27,547 bases of DNA, taken from JBILXY01 sp044378055 (GTDB lineage Bacteria; Patescibacteriota; JACMRA01). The DNA lies in NCBI GenBank assembly GCA_044378055.1, contig JBILXY010000013.1, positions 1 to 27,547 on the forward strand. The letters are read 5' to 3'. Made by a program: the position numbers and the translations under genes. Position 1 is the first letter of the stretch, and every line of letters starts with the position of its first letter. Positions 25,233 through 27,547 of the stretch are shown here, piece after piece. Under the pieces are notes generated by a model, which was not told where the DNA came from, did no database searches, and saw only the letters and a program-made list of their open reading frames with translations.

Positions 25233-26987
25233 TTAGTCTTCTGTTGATTGTTGGCTGTCCCAGATTTGTCTGTACTCAAGAGAATTTTCTAGAAGTTTTT
25301 CATGTTTCCCGGCTGCAATAATCTCGCCTTCCATAATTAAAATAATCTGGTCGTAATCTATGACTGGTTCAATTTTTTGGGTAATATTTACTAAAGTTAA
25401 ATCGGGATAATTTGTTTGTAAACTTTTCTGAATTGTCTGCTCGGTGGCTAGATCTACTCTGGCTGTAAAATCATCTAACAATAAAATCTTAGGGTTAATG
25501 GCTAAAGCCCTAGCTAGCATTAAACGCTGTTTTTGACCACCAGAAAGATTGCTTCCTCTTTCACTAATAATGGTTTTTAATCCATCGGTTAAACTGGCTA
25601 CCAAATCTTGTAATTGGGCGGTTGAAATAATTTTGTTTAATTCTTGTTCAGATATATTCCCTTTTAAGGTTATATTTTCAAGAAGGCTGGCCGAGAAAAT
25701 TAAACTATCCTGAAAAACTAAACCCATCTGAGAATACAAACTATTTGGTGACCACTGAGAAATATCTTTTCCATCAATTAAAATTTGGCCACTGGTACTT
25801 TTTTGCAAAGCGGTAAGTAGGTACATTAATTGGGTTTTCCCAGAACCAGTTGGCCCTAAAATAGCAATTCTTTGCCCTGGCTTAAAATCTAAATTAATAT
25901 CTTTAAGAACTAACTTATTCTTAATTTCCAAGTTTACATTTTTGAATTGAACCTCACCTTTTATTTTTCCAGAATATTCTCCTGTTGAATAATCAGTTTC
26001 AGAATTGGTAATTTCATTAATTCTTTTTAAGGAAACCACCGCCCTAGAAGCCGTGGATGAAATGAAAGAAAGCAAGAAAATTGGAGTAATTAACAAAGAA
26101 ATATAGCTTATAAACGCTGATAACTGACCAATACTTAATTCTTGTTGCACAACCAAATTACTTCCAAACCACACAATGGCTAAAGTTGCCATGTTGGAAA
26201 GAAAGTTCACAATTGGAATTAAAGCCGCGAATGAGTAGGCAATTTGTAAATTTAATTCTTTAGAAACTTTACTTGCTGAATTAAACTTATTAATTTCGCT
26301 TTTCTGTGAGTTTAAAACCCTGATTAAACCTGCAGCTACTATACTTTCATTAATAATTCTATTTATCTTATCTAAATTTGCCTGAGATGCCCTAAATAAT
26401 TTTCCAATTGTTCTGAAAATAAAACTAAAAACTAATACAATTAAAGGAATAATTGATAATACCCATAAAGCTAAATACCAGTTCAAGTTAATTAAGGAAA
26501 TTACTGAACCAACTAACAATAATACTGCAGAAAAAGTTGTGGTTACCCCTTGTGAAACCAAATCGCTAAGGGTTTTTGCATCGGAAGTGAAGTTACTTAA
26601 AATTTTTCCTGTAGTTTGCTGACCTATAAATTGATTGCTTTGTTTGGCCAATTTCCTTGCCATTTTAATACGAATATCAGCGGCTACTTTTTCGGAAAGC
26701 CTGGAAACTGCAAAACCTTGAATAATAGTAATGACAAAAATTACCACGGCTATTGAAACAATTTGAATTAGAATAATTTCACCCCCGTTTAGATTGTTTT
26801 GTTTATATAAATCTAAAGCCTGACCGGTTAATCTTGGTTCAAGCAAGTTTCCCAAACTACTAATAAAACTTATTATAAAAAGCCCAGCTATCCATTTTTT
26901 GTATGGGCTTAAAAAGCTGATTATATTTTGTTCTTTCGGTTTAGAATCGTTTGATATTTTACTATTTATTTTTTTATCTTCCTCCAT
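25233..26987 (-). CDS. ABC exporter half-transporter with degenerate ATP site
   Basis: A complete exporter half of 584 residues: membrane domain (about 30-320, six segments) and ATPase domain (345-575). The ATPase has Walker A GPTGSGKT (378-385), a perfect LSGGQ signature (481-485), and Walker B ILLLDD (501-506), in which D506 stands in place of the catalytic Glu. At the switch position Q537 replaces His. Together with the partner's intact Glu/His and poor ISLGQ signature this gives one working and one degenerate site, the design of heterodimeric exporters of the TM287/288 and BmrCD type. The substrate (drug, peptide or lipid) cannot be told. First gene of the operon that continues to 22494. 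Confidence 0.92.
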   Translation of the reverse strand: MEEDKKINSKISNDSKPKEQNIISFLSPYKKWIAGLFIISFISSLGNLLEPRLTGQALDLYKQNNLNGGEIILIQIVSIAVVIFVITIIQGFAVSRLSEKVAADIRIKMARKLAKQSNQFIGQQTTGKILSNFTSDAKTLSDLVSQGVTTTFSAVLLLVGSVISLINLNWYLALWVLSIIPLIVLVFSFIFRTIGKLFRASQANLDKINRIINESIVAAGLIRVLNSQKSEINKFNSASKVSKELNLQIAYSFAALIPIVNFLSNMATLAIVWFGSNLVVQQELSIGQLSAFISYISLLITPIFLLSFISSTASRAVVSLKRINEITNSETDYSTGEYSGKIKGEVQFKNVNLEIKNKLVLKDINLDFKPGQRIAILGPTGSGKTQLMYLLTALQKSTSGQILIDGKDISQWSPNSLYSQMGLVFQDSLIFSASLLENITLKGNISEQELNKIISTAQLQDLVASLTDGLKTIISERGSNLSGGQKQRLMLARALAINPKILLLDDFTARVDLATEQTIQKSLQTNYPDLTLVNITQKIEPVIDYDQIILIMEGEIIAAGKHEKLLENSLEYRQIWDSQQSTED

Positions 26988-27032
26988 AATTTATATTGAT
27001 TAATCAAATAAAGAATTGCTGTGCAAAAAGCT

Positions 27033-27056
27033 AGTTGTCAATCAAAATGAACAACT
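27033..27056. promoter_or_regulatory. Inverted repeat upstream of the ABC operon, possible operator
   Basis: AGTTGT (27033-27038) and ACAACT (27051-27056) form a six-base inverted repeat with a 12-base centre. On the minus strand TTGACA (27036-27041) overlaps one arm, so a repressor bound here could block the -35 box of a promoter for the exporter genes. No convincing -10 box lies 16-18 bases further, so the promoter part is doubtful. Confidence 0.25.
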
Positions 27057-27178
27057 TTTAGTGCATACTTAAAATTTGGTGTTAAACCTTAAATTCTGCA
27101 AGCCGCCCTGTTGCCATAACCAAATTTCTATGCTTAAACTATAAAAGTTAGGCAATTCGCCTTCATAAACTTATCCCT

Positions 27179-27185
27179 AGGAGGG
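27179..27185 (+). promoter_or_regulatory. Strong Shine-Dalgarno site for the 27190 gene
   Basis: AGGAGGG ends four bases before the ATG. It is the strongest ribosome-binding site in the window and shows that the anti-Shine-Dalgarno pairing is probably usable in this organism, although most genes do without it. Confidence 0.8.
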
Positions 27186-27189
27186 AAGT

Positions 27190-27423
27190 ATGAATAGAAA
27201 GAATTTACCACTGTGGTTATTATTTCTTCTTCAATTTTCTTTGATTAGCTGTACTAGCAATATAACTACCTTACCAGATCAAAAGGTAAGCACTCCACCT
27301 ACTCAAGAGCAGGCGACTACTGCAAACGAGAAAGCGAAGACGGATGCCTCAAAAATTGACCCTAAGGCAACATCAAGTAGCAATAGTGTCTATAAGCCAG
27401 TTGATCCTGGTGTGGAAAAGTGA
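27190..27423 (+). CDS. Small lipoprotein, 77 aa
   Basis: A signal peptide with a basic start (MNRK), a hydrophobic core and a lipobox LISC at residues 18-21 predicts lipid attachment at C21. The mature 57 residues are Thr/Ser/Lys/Pro-rich, with no fold visible, so it may be a spacer or a surface-exposed tether. It ends with TGA, the only gene here to do so, and it has the strongest Shine-Dalgarno sequence, so it differs in style from its neighbours. Confidence 0.75.
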   Translation: MNRKNLPLWLLFLLQFSLISCTSNITTLPDQKVSTPPTQEQATTANEKAKTDASKIDPKATSSSNSVYKPVDPGVEK

Positions 27424-27502
27424 CTTAAAGAAACAAACAGGGTGACAAAAATACTACCTTAGCTCATAATTACAAGGTTTATTAATATTAAACTGAGATA
27501 CT

Positions 27503-27547
27503 ATGAGTTCAGAACCTAAAAAATACACAAAACCATATAAAAATTGT
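27503..27547 (+). CDS. Start of a gene cut by the window end
   Basis: An ATG at 27503 opens a frame that runs through the last base (15 codons, MSSEPKKYTKPYKNC). It is basic, but too short to identify. No Shine-Dalgarno sequence precedes it, as for most genes here. It could be chance. Confidence 0.4.
   Translation, partial: MSSEPKKYTKPYKNC

Noticed and set aside
1..27547. Recoded TGA (as in Gracilibacteria or SR1)
   Set aside because: No recognised gene needs TGA to be read through, and one gene ends with it.
1..27547. tRNA genes, CRISPR arrays and insertion sequences
   Set aside because: I found no cloverleaf with a T-loop motif, no regularly spaced repeats and no transposase motifs.

Overview
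The window is low-G+C bacterial DNA (about one third G+C by eye) read with the standard genetic code. I recognise about 23 genes packed tightly on both strands; the longest stretch without a gene is 253 bases (8707-8959). There are no tRNA or rRNA genes, CRISPR arrays or recognisable transposases. The mix of gatC, infB, htpX, a DinG-like exonuclease, ComF, DUF192, an NYN protein, large one-span surface proteins and many family-less small proteins fits a Candidate Phyla Radiation (Patescibacteria) genome. This is an inference from gene style, because no phylogenetic marker can be aligned here.

Layout. 162-2720 (minus) holds a small unknown gene, a membrane GT2 glycosyltransferase and gatC. 2766-7459 (plus) holds a DEDDh exonuclease with a decayed DinG-like tail, a decayed DegT-aminotransferase-like protein, a membrane-anchored DUF192 protein and a ComF-type phosphoribosyltransferase. 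7603-13891 is an envelope module: a lysozyme-like protein on the minus strand faces a 1167-residue protein on the plus strand, followed by two one-span membrane proteins. The 1167-residue protein carries a lysozyme-like, a degenerate M23 and a possible cysteine-peptidase domain. An alpha/beta hydrolase (minus) and htpX (plus) follow. Two tiny genes, a possible RecO-like protein and infB lie on minus from 15821 to 18866. A surface protein with four Ig-like repeats is followed directly by an NYN-domain protein (19004-22421). 22494-26987 (minus) encodes a heterodimeric ABC exporter, one half split into membrane and ATPase genes, plus an unknown membrane protein. A short lipoprotein and the start of another gene end the window.

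Control signals are the most distinctive aspect. Nearly all genes lack a Shine-Dalgarno sequence. At least one promoter (8925-8953) is placed so that its transcript would begin at the A of the start codon. Five operon junctions share the arrangement stop codon, T, ATG. Only two short genes (16096 and 27190) have clear Shine-Dalgarno sequences. The 8662-8881 region also combines DnaA-box-like 9-mers with a 34-base A/T-only tract, a weak origin candidate.
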